Shown piece by piece: positions 45,023-52,500 of a stretch of 64,000 nucleotides of DNA (its first letter is position 1; the number at the start of each line of letters is the position of its first letter). Where the stretch lies: the NCBI RefSeq assembly GCF_002088935.1, contig NZ_NCSS01000006.1:2264407-2328406 (forward strand), in the 5' to 3' direction. The DNA is from Henriciella litoralis (GTDB lineage Bacteria; Pseudomonadota; Alphaproteobacteria; Caulobacterales; Hyphomonadaceae). Both the position numbers and the translations under genes were made by a program. Under the pieces are notes generated by a model. That model had not been told where the DNA came from and made no database searches. It saw only the letters and a list, made by a program, of their open reading frames with translations.

Positions 45023-45622
45023 TTAGCTTGAGCTGAAAAAGCGCCTCAGCCCGGCATTGAGCTCGAACGCCAATAGATTTGGTAGCCCGTCCAATTTTTG
45101 CCAGTTGCGACGCGGGCGTTTTTCGTAAGTGCAAACAGGCCGCATTTCGCCATTGGCGCGAAGCCTGCGAAGTCGAAAGGCCATGCGCCGGGCCGCTTTT
45201 GCGGGATTCTCCAGCATCGCTTTCAGAAGCTGGTAGCGCTGATGAAGCTTCGTCAGATCTGGCGGATCAAGATGGGCGGTGCTTGGCCGGGTTTCGGGCG
45301 CGCGCGGCGCGTTAGGGTCCAGCCGGTCAGCGACGAGATAGGCAAAGCTGGGGCCGATCAGTTGCGGAGCCTGTGATGCAGGGTCGCCGGGGTTTTCCGG
45401 CTTCGGCTTGGCTGAAAGCTCCACTTCAATCTCGAGAGCCATAAGAACAAGCACGCGCCGGAGCAGTCTTGTGACGAAGCGCAGGCTTGCGGAGAGGCGC
45501 CTTGCGGCGGCGTGGGTGACGGCGGTCGGATAGAGATCGATGTCGGCGAGACCCCATGCATCCTGCAAGGCGTCCTTGAGGGTCGCGAGCCCGTTTTTGA
45601 TGAAGGCCAACATATTTTCCAT
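45023..45622 (-). CDS. Hypothetical basic protein
   Basis: A protein of about 199 residues that I do not recognise. It begins with MENMLAFIKNGLATLKDALQ, has a hydrophobic helix region (SLRFVTRLLRRVLVLMALEI), a Pro-rich middle and a strongly basic C-terminus (KAARRMAFRLRRLRANGEMR, ending in A-G-L-R-R-F-F-S-S-S). No domain is recognisable. The start is uncertain: ATG at 45622 is used, an ATG at 45613 and a GTG at 45700 are possible. It lies just downstream of the AlgE-like gene on the same strand, inside the accessory segment. Confidence 0.6.
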   Translation of the reverse strand: MENMLAFIKNGLATLKDALQDAWGLADIDLYPTAVTHAAARRLSASLRFVTRLLRRVLVLMALEIEVELSAKPKPENPGDPASQAPQLIGPSFAYLVADRLDPNAPRAPETRPSTAHLDPPDLTKLHQRYQLLKAMLENPAKAARRMAFRLRRLRANGEMRPVCTYEKRPRRNWQKLDGLPNLLAFELNAGLRRFFSSS

Positions 45623-45703
45623 GCGCCAAGCATAGGTGCCGGTAAAACCGGGGCGGAAATTTTCGGGAAAGTTTGGTGGCTTCTGCGCCGCTACGCGCAC
45701 TGC

Positions 45704-47092
45704 CTAGAAGTCGACCGTGATTTCAGCGAACCCGTAGAGGGAGCGATCGCCTGCCGGGCCGCCGGGGACGTTCTTGGCAAACTCGCCATAGAAAAGCGCC
45801 GAGCCGCCAAATTCGAAACGGACCGAATCCGGGATCACCCAATAGCGGATCCGCGAATCGATGGCGTGGCCGATAAAGTCGCCGGACTGGCCGGAGGGGT
45901 CGCGTAGGCGTGCGACGACCCATTCGTCGGTCGCCGAGGCGAGATGGGCCGCCTGATACTTGACCCAGCCATCCCAGCGTCCGTTCGGCTTGACCGTAAT
46001 TCTGAATCCCGGAGACGAGATATTCGCCGGGGTCAGCGGGCCATAGATGGAGGTGTTGTTGAGGTCCGATCGGCGCCCGCCGAAGAGGCGCTCATGCTGA
46101 TCGAAATTGAAATCGTTCGGGTCGTCATCGCCGCTGGCATAATAATATTCCAGCGAGAGCCGGGGCTGCCACGGTGCGTCCCAGGTATACCCGGCGGCGG
46201 CAAACAGCATCTCGGCGTTCACATTGAGGCTTTGTGTGTCGGCTGGGTTGGAGGAGGCATAGCGCGTGCCCTTGCGAAGCGCGCCTTCGATATCGACGTC
46301 CCACTGGCCAACTTCTGGCGCGCGATAGAGCCGGGCGCCCGGGCTGACATAGGAGCGGTCCGGCGTCTGGACGTCGGAGGTATCGCGCTCTTCCAGGCCA
46401 TAGACGAAGAGCTCGGCTGTGAGGCCCGGCGCGGCAGTGGGCAGGACATCGGCGCGGCGATAATGCGCGCCCCAGATGCGGCGGCCCCACTGTTCCTCGT
46501 CGCCCGACAAGTCATTGTCATCGAGCGCGGGCCGCCCGGACGGGAAAAGAGAAAGCGGCGAGACATAGAAGAGGTGAAACTCGTCCCCACGCGGATTGGT
46601 CGAGAGGAGATAGGCGCCGGTAAAGGGTTTGATGACGTTGGCGTAGCTCTGGCGCTCAATCTGGCGCTTTGAGCCGATGGCAATCGTCTGGCGACCGAGT
46701 TTCAGACTGCTGACGGAATTTTCGCCCAGCAGGCCGGGCAGATCATCGAAGCGAGCATAGAGCTGAAGGATGTCGAGTGGATTGGCGATGCTGGTCGAGA
46801 GCGGCGTGCCACTATCGCCGAGATAGGTCCGCGCATCCTGAAGCTCGATCCCGAAGCTGACCGGGCCGGTGTCGGCCTCTGCCAGCAACAGGGACCGAAG
46901 GGCGATAATCTGATCGGAGCCGGTGCGCCCGGCGCGGAACTGGCCGTCGAGCGTTTCATAGCGGATGCGGGTGTCGCCTTCGAGGGTCAGCCAGTCTGGC
47001 GTGTCGAGCGCGGTTTCGAGCCGGAAGGGCTCGTCAGCGCCTGCGTTGAAGGCGGCAACGCAGGCAAGAAAACACACACATAACAGTTTCAT
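45704..47092 (-). CDS. AlgE-like alginate-export family outer-membrane porin
   Basis: A 462-residue beta-barrel protein with an N-terminal signal (LLCVCFLACVAAFNAGAD). TRIRYETLDGQFRAGRTGSD opens the barrel, and alternating amphipathic strands (VKYQAAHLASATDEWVVARL), FDQHERLFGGRRSDLNNTSI and a terminal F (FAEITVDF) complete it, fitting the Alginate_exp family. In Pseudomonas AlgE secretes alginate; many alphaproteobacterial members are general oligosaccharide or solute porins, so the substrate is unknown. No alginate biosynthesis genes are nearby. ATG at 47092 gives a proper signal peptide; the longer frame to 47128 does not. Confidence 0.85.
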   Translation of the reverse strand: MKLLCVCFLACVAAFNAGADEPFRLETALDTPDWLTLEGDTRIRYETLDGQFRAGRTGSDQIIALRSLLLAEADTGPVSFGIELQDARTYLGDSGTPLSTSIANPLDILQLYARFDDLPGLLGENSVSSLKLGRQTIAIGSKRQIERQSYANVIKPFTGAYLLSTNPRGDEFHLFYVSPLSLFPSGRPALDDNDLSGDEEQWGRRIWGAHYRRADVLPTAAPGLTAELFVYGLEERDTSDVQTPDRSYVSPGARLYRAPEVGQWDVDIEGALRKGTRYASSNPADTQSLNVNAEMLFAAAGYTWDAPWQPRLSLEYYYASGDDDPNDFNFDQHERLFGGRRSDLNNTSIYGPLTPANISSPGFRITVKPNGRWDGWVKYQAAHLASATDEWVVARLRDPSGQSGDFIGHAIDSRIRYWVIPDSVRFEFGGSALFYGEFAKNVPGGPAGDRSLYGFAEITVDF

Positions 47093-47188
47093 GACGGCCC
47101 ACGTATCTTTTCGACCGTATACGATCAAGCGGATTTAGGGCGGGTGGGGCCTATTGTGCAGAGTTGCTGCTGGGGTGTCCCCTGGAAT

Positions 47189-47227
47189 GTTGAGCCATGG
47201 ATACCTGCCTTCGCAGGTATCTGCGGA
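47189..47227 (+). repeat. REP-like hairpin element, copy 1 (direct)
   Basis: A 39-nt element identical to copy 2 at 47632-47670. Its core is a 9-bp perfect stem, GATACCTGC (47200-47208) with GCAGGTATC (47213-47221), and a CTTC loop. It lies 33 bp after the stop of the GIY-YIG gene. Confidence 0.9.
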
Positions 47228-47259
47228 GGTTGAGGGTTTAAATTGGTTCGGGGTGAAGC

Positions 47260-47550
47260 CTAGTGGTTGAGTTTGAGGTAAAGGTCATCCCAGTCGGGAT
47301 TGGTTTCCTCAATCAACCTGATCTTCCAGGCGCGTTTCCATGCCTTGATCTGGTATTCGCGCGTCTTCGCGCCGTCGCGGGTCTGGTGATGTTCGTACCA
47401 GACGAGGCGTTTGACGCCGTATTTCCGTGTGAAGGCAGAGCCGCGTCCTTCCTTGTGCGCATAGATGCGCGTCGAGATGTCATCCGTATGGCCCGTGTAG
47501 AGCGTGCCGTTCTTCTGGCTGGCGAGGATATAGACGTAGAAGGGTTTCAT
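47260..47550 (-). CDS. GIY-YIG nuclease-domain protein (UPF0213-like) flanked by REP-like repeats
   Basis: A 96-residue protein consisting only of a GIY-YIG domain: MKPFYVYILASQKNGTLYTG has Y-V-Y and, after the gap, L-Y-T-G, the GIY and YIG equivalents; H-T-D-D-I-S-T-R-I-Y-A-H follows with the catalytic Arg, and RGSAFTRKYGVKRLVWYEHH continues to a late Glu (TREYQIKAWKRAWK). Small GIY-YIG proteins of this kind are metal-dependent DNA endonuclease folds of unknown biological role. ATG at 47550 matches the usual ~95-residue length; the frame stays open through two palindromic repeats upstream. It is bracketed by identical 39-nt repeats, with an inverted copy 18 bp before its start. Confidence 0.9.
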   Translation of the reverse strand: MKPFYVYILASQKNGTLYTGHTDDISTRIYAHKEGRGSAFTRKYGVKRLVWYEHHQTRDGAKTREYQIKAWKRAWKIRLIEETNPDWDDLYLKLNH

Positions 47551-47568
47551 TGGTGCTCGCTCCAAATT

Positions 47569-47600
47569 CCGCAGACCCCTGCGAAGGCAGGGGTCCATGG
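47569..47600 (-). repeat. REP-like hairpin element, inverted copy with covarying stem
   Basis: Read on the minus strand this is the same element as copies 1 and 2, but the stem is GACCCCTGC with GCAGGGGTC (47574-47582 and 47587-47595 on the plus strand). Two bases changed on each side, and pairing is kept; the CTTC loop and the flanking CCATG and TCTGCGG are unchanged. Confidence 0.88.
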
Positions 47601-47631
47601 AATGAGCTTGGAGGCAAGTGGAAGTTGAAAA

Positions 47632-47670
47632 GTTGAGCCATGGATACCTGCCTTCGCAGGTATCTGCGGA
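47632..47670 (+). repeat. REP-like hairpin element, copy 2 (direct)
   Basis: Identical over 39 nt to copy 1, with 443 bp between equivalent positions and the same orientation. Stem arms GATACCTGC (47643-47651) and GCAGGTATC (47656-47664). It lies 22 bp after the stop of the short-chain dehydrogenase gene. Confidence 0.9.
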
Positions 47671-47691
47671 CAATTTCAAGCGTCGTCGCTT

Positions 47692-48483
47692 TTACGCGTT
47701 CTTGATCGTCATGCCGCCGTCGACGGGGATGTGAACGCCGTTGAGGAAGCTGGCGGCGGGGAGGACGACCGAGAGGGTCATGTTCGCGACCTCTTCCGGG
47801 ATGCCGTAACGGCGCAGCGGCACGCGGCGTTTGGCGTAGATGGTCTTGTGCTCATCGGAAATGCCGGAGGTGATGCCAGTGTGGATCGGGCCGGGGCAGA
47901 TGCAGTTGACGGTGATGTCGGTTTCATCGTCGCGGCCAAGGTCGCAGGCGAGGCCGCGGGTGAGGCCGATGACGCCATGTTTGGCGGCGACATAGGGTGA
48001 ATTGCCGGGGGTGGCCCCGAGGCCTTCGGTCGAGGCGACGTTCACGATGCGGCCGAATTTGGCTTTGCGCATATAGGGCAAGGCCGCGCGAATGGCGCGC
48101 TGATGGCTGGTCAGCATCACATTGATGCTCGGGCCCCAGCTGTCTTCATAGGACTCCTCGGCGACATTGGCCGGGATGGCGAAGCCGGCATTGTTGACGA
48201 GAATTTCGAGCCCGCCGAAATGGGCGGCGGCTTCGTTGACGACGCGCTTGATCGCGTCGCCATTGCCGACATCCATGGCCCAGCCTCTGACGTTCTCGAA
48301 GCCGGCATCCTTGATCTCCTGCACGACCTTGTCGACGGCCTCCTGTTTGAGGTCCGTGACGGCGACATTCGCGCCCTCATGGGCGAAGAGATGGGCGGTC
48401 GCGCGGCCCATGCCGGAGGCGGCACCGGTGATCAGTGCGGTCTTGCCTTTGATCGAGCGGGACAGGGGTTGATAGGGCTCCAT
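47692..48483 (-). CDS. Short-chain dehydrogenase/reductase
   Basis: A 263-residue classical SDR: TALITGAASGMGRATAHLFA is the T-G-x-x-x-G-x-G cofactor motif, VTDLKQEAVDKV points to NAD(H) by its Asp after the second strand, ILVNNAGFAIPAN the N-N-A-G motif, and VNVASTEGLGATPG with SPYVAAKHGV supplies the catalytic Ser and Y-x-x-x-K. The C-terminus ends FLNGVHIPVDGGMTIKN as usual. Substrate unknown. Monocistronic, inside the accessory segment; about 640 bp of repeat-rich DNA separate its start from the trxA stop. Confidence 0.92.
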   Translation of the reverse strand: MEPYQPLSRSIKGKTALITGAASGMGRATAHLFAHEGANVAVTDLKQEAVDKVVQEIKDAGFENVRGWAMDVGNGDAIKRVVNEAAAHFGGLEILVNNAGFAIPANVAEESYEDSWGPSINVMLTSHQRAIRAALPYMRKAKFGRIVNVASTEGLGATPGNSPYVAAKHGVIGLTRGLACDLGRDDETDITVNCICPGPIHTGITSGISDEHKTIYAKRRVPLRRYGIPEEVANMTLSVVLPAASFLNGVHIPVDGGMTIKNA

Positions 48484-48600
48484 GATGTTTCCTCAGATTT
48501 GTTTCATGTGTGAAGTAAATCAGTAGGGCTGGCGAGGCGCGGCGTAAATGGGTGACGTGTGGGGAAAGGGTTTTTGGGTTTTGGGGGTGGGGGATGGTGG

Positions 48601-48634
48601 CTTCATCCTTCGACGGGCTCAGGATGAGGTTGGG
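48601..48634 (+). repeat. Dispersed repeat, copy A
   Basis: A 34-nt stretch matching copy B at 48982-49015 with three visible mismatches (GG to AA in the middle and one near the end). It contains the imperfect palindrome TCATCCT / AGGATGA, spaced 11 nt. Elements of this kind are abundant between genes in Hyphomonadaceae and sphingomonads, in my experience. Confidence 0.75.
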
Positions 48635-48674
48635 GTGGGTGTTCAGGATGAAGGCGCGATATGTGGCGGTTGTC

Positions 48675-48745
48675 CGATCTTCTTTTCCGGGTCAAGGGCG
48701 CTTCGCGTCCGGAGGATTTCACCCTTGACCCGGAAAAGAAGATCG
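48675..48745. repeat. Perfect 24-bp inverted repeat with 23-nt loop
   Basis: The left arm is 48675-48698 and the right arm 48722-48745; all 24 positions pair. The arms begin CGATCTTCTTTTCC and end CCGGGTCAAGGG. The loop (48699-48721) includes CGCTTCGCG. No T run follows, so it is not a simple terminator. It could fold as an RNA hairpin or a cruciform. Confidence 0.9.
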
Positions 48746-48840
48746 AAAGAGGCTGGCTGTGGCCGAATGGCAGGATTTGCCATTAGGCCTGAATGAAACT
48801 TGTAAGTCCCGGTTTAAGCGCCCTGCTCAGTCACTCGAGT

Positions 48841-48960
48841 GCGTCACCCTCGACCGCGCAGCGGTCTGAGGGTCCATCTCCTGTGTTTTCATCCTGCGGG
48901 ACTTTTGGGGGTGCAGGAGATGGGCTCCCAGATGAGCCTGCGGCTCATCGGGAGTGACGC
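48841..48960. other. Cloverleaf-like 120-nt structured element in non-coding DNA
   Basis: A closing stem GCGTCAC (48841-48847) / GTGACGC (48954-48960) encloses three hairpins. Hairpin 1: ACCCTC + GACCGC pairing with GCGGTC + GAGGGT (48846-48873, one T bulge, GCA loop). Hairpin 2: CCATCTCCTG (48874-48883) with CAGGAGATGG (48914-48923), 30-nt loop. Hairpin 3: CTCCC-A-GATGAGCC (48925-48938) with GGCTCATC-GGGAG (48942-48954), TGC loop. The arms abut and partly share one base at the junction. It lies in a 554-bp gap without genes. A composite of stacked palindromic repeats or a structured RNA are the two readings. Confidence 0.6.
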
Positions 48961-48981
48961 GGAACGGTGAGGGGTGTGCTT

Positions 48982-49015
48982 CTTCATCCTTCGACAAGCT
49001 CAGGATGAGGTTGGC
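48982..49015 (+). repeat. Dispersed repeat, copy B
   Basis: The second copy of the 34-nt element at 48601-48634, in the same orientation; the 55 bp after it (to about 49055) hold two further degenerate half-copies (CAGTATGAGG, CAGGTTGAGG). With this the gap 48514-49067 is accounted for except for about 170 bp in which I see nothing recognisable. Confidence 0.75.
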
Positions 49016-49069
49016 GTGCTCAGTATGAGGTGGGGTGGGCTCAGGTTGAGGTAGGGGAGCGGTGAACAA

Positions 49070-49104
49070 GAAAAAGCCCGCCGCGGTAGGACCGGGCGGG
49101 CTTT
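49070..49104 (-). terminator. Rho-independent terminator of trxA
   Basis: On the minus strand AAAGCCCGCC (49104-49095) pairs with GGCGGGCTTT (49082-49073), with a 12-nt loop, followed by TTTCTTG. It lies 24 bp beyond the trxA stop. Confidence 0.9.
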
Positions 49105-49127
49105 CTGGTTCATTGGGTCGGCAGAAA

Positions 49128-49445
49128 CTAGCTGCTTTCCTTGATCCATTCGGCGATGCGTTGTTTGGACATCGCGCCGAGATGGGTTGCGGTGACCTTG
49201 CCGCCCTTGAACATCATCAGGGTTGGCAGGCCGCGGACGCCGAATTTGGAGGCGGCAATCGGGTTCTCGTCGACATTGATCTTGGCGATCTTCACCTTGC
49301 CGGCGAGCTCATCGGAGACCGCTTCCAGATGGGGGGACATCTGCTTACAGGGGCCACACCATTCGGCCCAGAAATCCACGACAACTGGCGTGTCGCCAGC
49401 AATTGCGGTGTCGAAATTGTCATCAGTGATATGTTCGGCGGCCAT
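49128..49445 (-). CDS. trxA: Thioredoxin 1
   Basis: A 105-residue single-domain thioredoxin: PVVVDFWAEWCGPCKQMSPH with the WCGPC active site, FGVRGLPTLMMFKGGKV with the cis-proline, and the usual N-terminal DNFDTAIA. It reduces disulphides in the cytoplasm with thioredoxin reductase. It is the last gene of the addA-side minus-strand run (60 bp after addA) and has a strong terminator. Its position next to addA is conserved in alphaproteobacteria. Confidence 0.97.
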   Translation of the reverse strand: MAAEHITDDNFDTAIAGDTPVVVDFWAEWCGPCKQMSPHLEAVSDELAGKVKIAKINVDENPIAASKFGVRGLPTLMMFKGGKVTATHLGAMSKQRIAEWIKESS

Positions 49446-49505
49446 GTCTGCCTCCTCGCTTTTTGTGTCTTGTTACCCGTTATAGATAGGCCGTGTCAGG
49501 ATTCT

Positions 49506-52500
49506 TCAAAGGCCGCTAGCTAAACGGTCGCGTGAGTTCTGCAATAAGCTGTCGGAAAGCTCAATCAGGCGCGGGCCGTCGGTGTAGAGGAGGGCCGGGC
49601 GCACGGGGCGACCTTTGAAGGCCTTTTCCAGTACGGCCTGATAGGCTGCCATCTGTAGCAGATATGCGGCATCCACGTCTTCGGCGCTGTCTGGCGCGGG
49701 ACGGTCTGTCTTATAGTCGATGATGAGGATTTCATCGTCGGAAATGACGAGACGGTCGGCCCGGCCATTGATGATGATCTCGCTGCCGCCACTGTCAATT
49801 GTTCCGACAATCGCTGCTTCCGAGCGACCGCCGGGGGCAAAGACGTGGGCAAAGCCGGGCGTTGCGAGCGTGTCGAGCGTCGCCTGCAAGATTTCCGTGC
49901 GAGCGGCCGGCTCAAGGCTGGTGTGGCGTTCGAGATAAGATGTGGCGGCCTCATTGCGGGCGGGCTCTGGCAGGTCTGGCAAATATTGCAGCAGGGTGTG
50001 GATGAGACGGCCGCGTTCGAGGGCAGCGCTGCGGGCCTTGCCGAAAGGTTTGGCGACGCGGGCCTTGTCCTCAAGCAGGCGGCTCGGCGCGCTGATGCGC
50101 TGGGCGGTGTCTTTTGCGGCAGGCTGGCGGGCCCAGTCCGGGGCGCTGGGTGGCGGGCGTTTGGGGGCGGCGTCCTTGCTGACCGGGGGGAGGGTTGCGC
50201 CGTAAGTCAGCACTTTGTCGTCGTCTGTGGCTTCACCTGCCTCTCCGGTAAGGTCGAGCATGGCGTCGCGGCAGAGCGCATACCAGGAGTCGTCGCTATA
50301 GCCCTTGCCGGTGCGCCGGCCAGCAAAGGCGCCGCCGATGATCAGCCGGTCCTGCGCGCGGGTGAGGGCAACGTAGAGAAGGCGGCGCGACTCGCGGGCC
50401 TGAGCGGTGTCGCGGGCGGTGCGGAAGGGCTCAAGCTCGGGCGGATCGGCGCTCTTGCTGGCGCTGAAAATGGGGAGGTCATCTTCGACCATGAAGAGGC
50501 TGGAGCTGTCGGCGCGGTCGCTTCCCGTGGTGTCCGGCAAGAAGACGATGGGCGCTTGCAGGCCCTTGGCGCCGTGGACGGTCATCACGCGGATCTCGCC
50601 ATTTGGCTCGGCAAGGTCGCGTTTGAGCTGGCTGGTATCGCTTTCGATTTCGGCGAGGAAGGTCTGCAGGCTTGCCGCCTCGCCCATGTCGAAGCCGAGA
50701 GCGTGGCTTATGAGGGCGTTGACCGGGTCGCGGGCCGGCTCGCCAAGGCGCTGGATGATATGGTCCCAGCCGGACCGGCCATCTTCGCGCCGTGTGTTGA
50801 GGACCTCGGAGAGGAAGTCGAAGGCGGGCAGGTGTTTGTTGTCCAAGAGGGACTGGCAGAAGGCGCGGGCGGCGGCGAAGCGGGGGTCTGTGTGCGTGCG
50901 CAACCGGTCCCAGAGGGTTTCGCCGCGGGCGCGCTTATGGGCGAGGACGAACAGCTCATTATTGTCATCGACGAGGCCGCAAAAGGGCCCGCGCAGGATT
51001 TCGGCGAGCGTCAGATCATCGGACGGGAAGAGCGCAAAGCGCAGGAGGTTGAGACAGTCCTGCACGGCGATATGGTCCAGCAGGACGAGACGGTCGGCGC
51101 CAGCGACGGGGAGGTTCTGTTCTTTCAGTTCGCGGATGAGCGCGTCGAAGAGCGGGCCGCGTTTGCGAACGAGGATGAGGATGTCTTCAGGCGAGACGGG
51201 GCGTTTGTCGCCGCGATCCCAGACCGGGTCTCCGCGCTCGATCATGGCGGCGATTTCTGTCGCGACATTGAGGGCGAGGCGATTGCGCGGGGAAGCTTCC
51301 GGCAGCTTGTCGACGGGGGAGTCCCACGGGTCGTCTTCCTCACTCTCCGTATGCTGAACAATTGGCCAGAGCTCGACGCGGCCGGCTTCATCCGCGCGGC
51401 GGGCGACGTGCTGAAGCGTGTCAGCTTCATCGGGCGGGGTGACGGAGAAGGGGTCGCCACCAAACTTGTCGAGGTTGAAGACGCTATCGACGAAGCCAAG
51501 GACTTCGGAGGTCGAGCGGAACGACATGGTCATGGCGGGCAGATTGGCCTGCCCGTGGAGGGCTTCCTCGGCGCCGATGAAGCGGCGCTTCTCGTGGATG
51601 AAACGTTCAGGGTCTGCGCCCTGGAAGGAGTAGATGGACTGCTTCTTGTCACCGACGGTGAACTGGGTGCGTGGGTCCGCCTTATGGTCAGCGCCCTTGC
51701 CGGCGCGGAACTCCTCGACGAGGGCGTTGATCAGCACCCATTGGTCGGGGCTGGTGTCCTGGGCCTCATCGAGCAGGATATGGGTCAGCCCGCCATCGAG
51801 TTTGTAGAGCACCCATTCGGCGGTACCGGGCGCGGTGAGAAGATCGCGCGTGCGCAGGATGAGGTCATCGAAATCGAGCGCGGCGCGCTGAGTCTTGCCG
51901 GCGGCGTAATCGCGAAGGACTGGCAGGCCGACATCGAGAAGGGCGGCGGTCTGCTCATAGCATTGGCGCGCGGCAATGGCGCGCGACAGGGCGCGGAAGC
52001 GGGCGGTTTCGGTGCCGTCGCCATCCTTGATCTGGAAGAGATCAGCCAGCGCGGGGAGCGCATTGCCCGTAGGCTTCGTGTACGGATTAGTTTTGCGCCA
52101 GTCGCCTGAGCTCGTCAGGAAGAGTGAGGCATAGGTGGCCCAGCGATCCTCAAGGGATGCGTCCGACATGATGAAGGGCAGCTTTTCGAGCAGGGTGAGA
52201 TCAGCCTTGCCGAGTTTGTCGATATTCTGAAGCTCGGCCAATATGGACCGTACACGGATAGTCTGGAAGTCCGCATCCAGTGCGCGCTGTAGCAGCGTAT
52301 CGACGGAGTCCTCTGGCGCATTGAGGAATGCCAGAACGCGGTGTTTCAGATCATCAGTGTCGGCACCGGCGAGCCGGCCTGCTTTGGAGCGCAGATGCGA
52401 GAGCACGCTCGCCGCGCCATTGCCGCCGCCGATCTGCGAGAGGGTGACGAGGGCGTCCGGCGCATATTCGTGCGCGTGGAGGATCTGCTCGCGAAGGCTT

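Noticed and set aside
47551..47679. A 43-residue N-terminal extension of the GIY-YIG protein
   Set aside because: It is the translation of two palindromic repeats (PCLRRG-type peptides) and exceeds the usual ~95-residue size.
48841..48960. A tRNA or tmRNA in the cloverleaf region
   Set aside because: There is no CCA end, T-loop consensus or anticodon-arm geometry; stems are too long.
47189..49015. A CRISPR array
   Set aside because: The repeats occur in two or three copies with irregular spacing and opposite orientations, and no cas gene is present.
44881..49067. A prophage or defence island
   Set aside because: No integrase, capsid, toxin-antitoxin or restriction genes; the genes are metabolic or envelope types plus one small nuclease.
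49845..52109. A 754-codon open frame on the plus strand
   Set aside because: It lies antisense to addA, has no recognisable domain and is explained by the codon bias of the GC-rich gene on the other strand.
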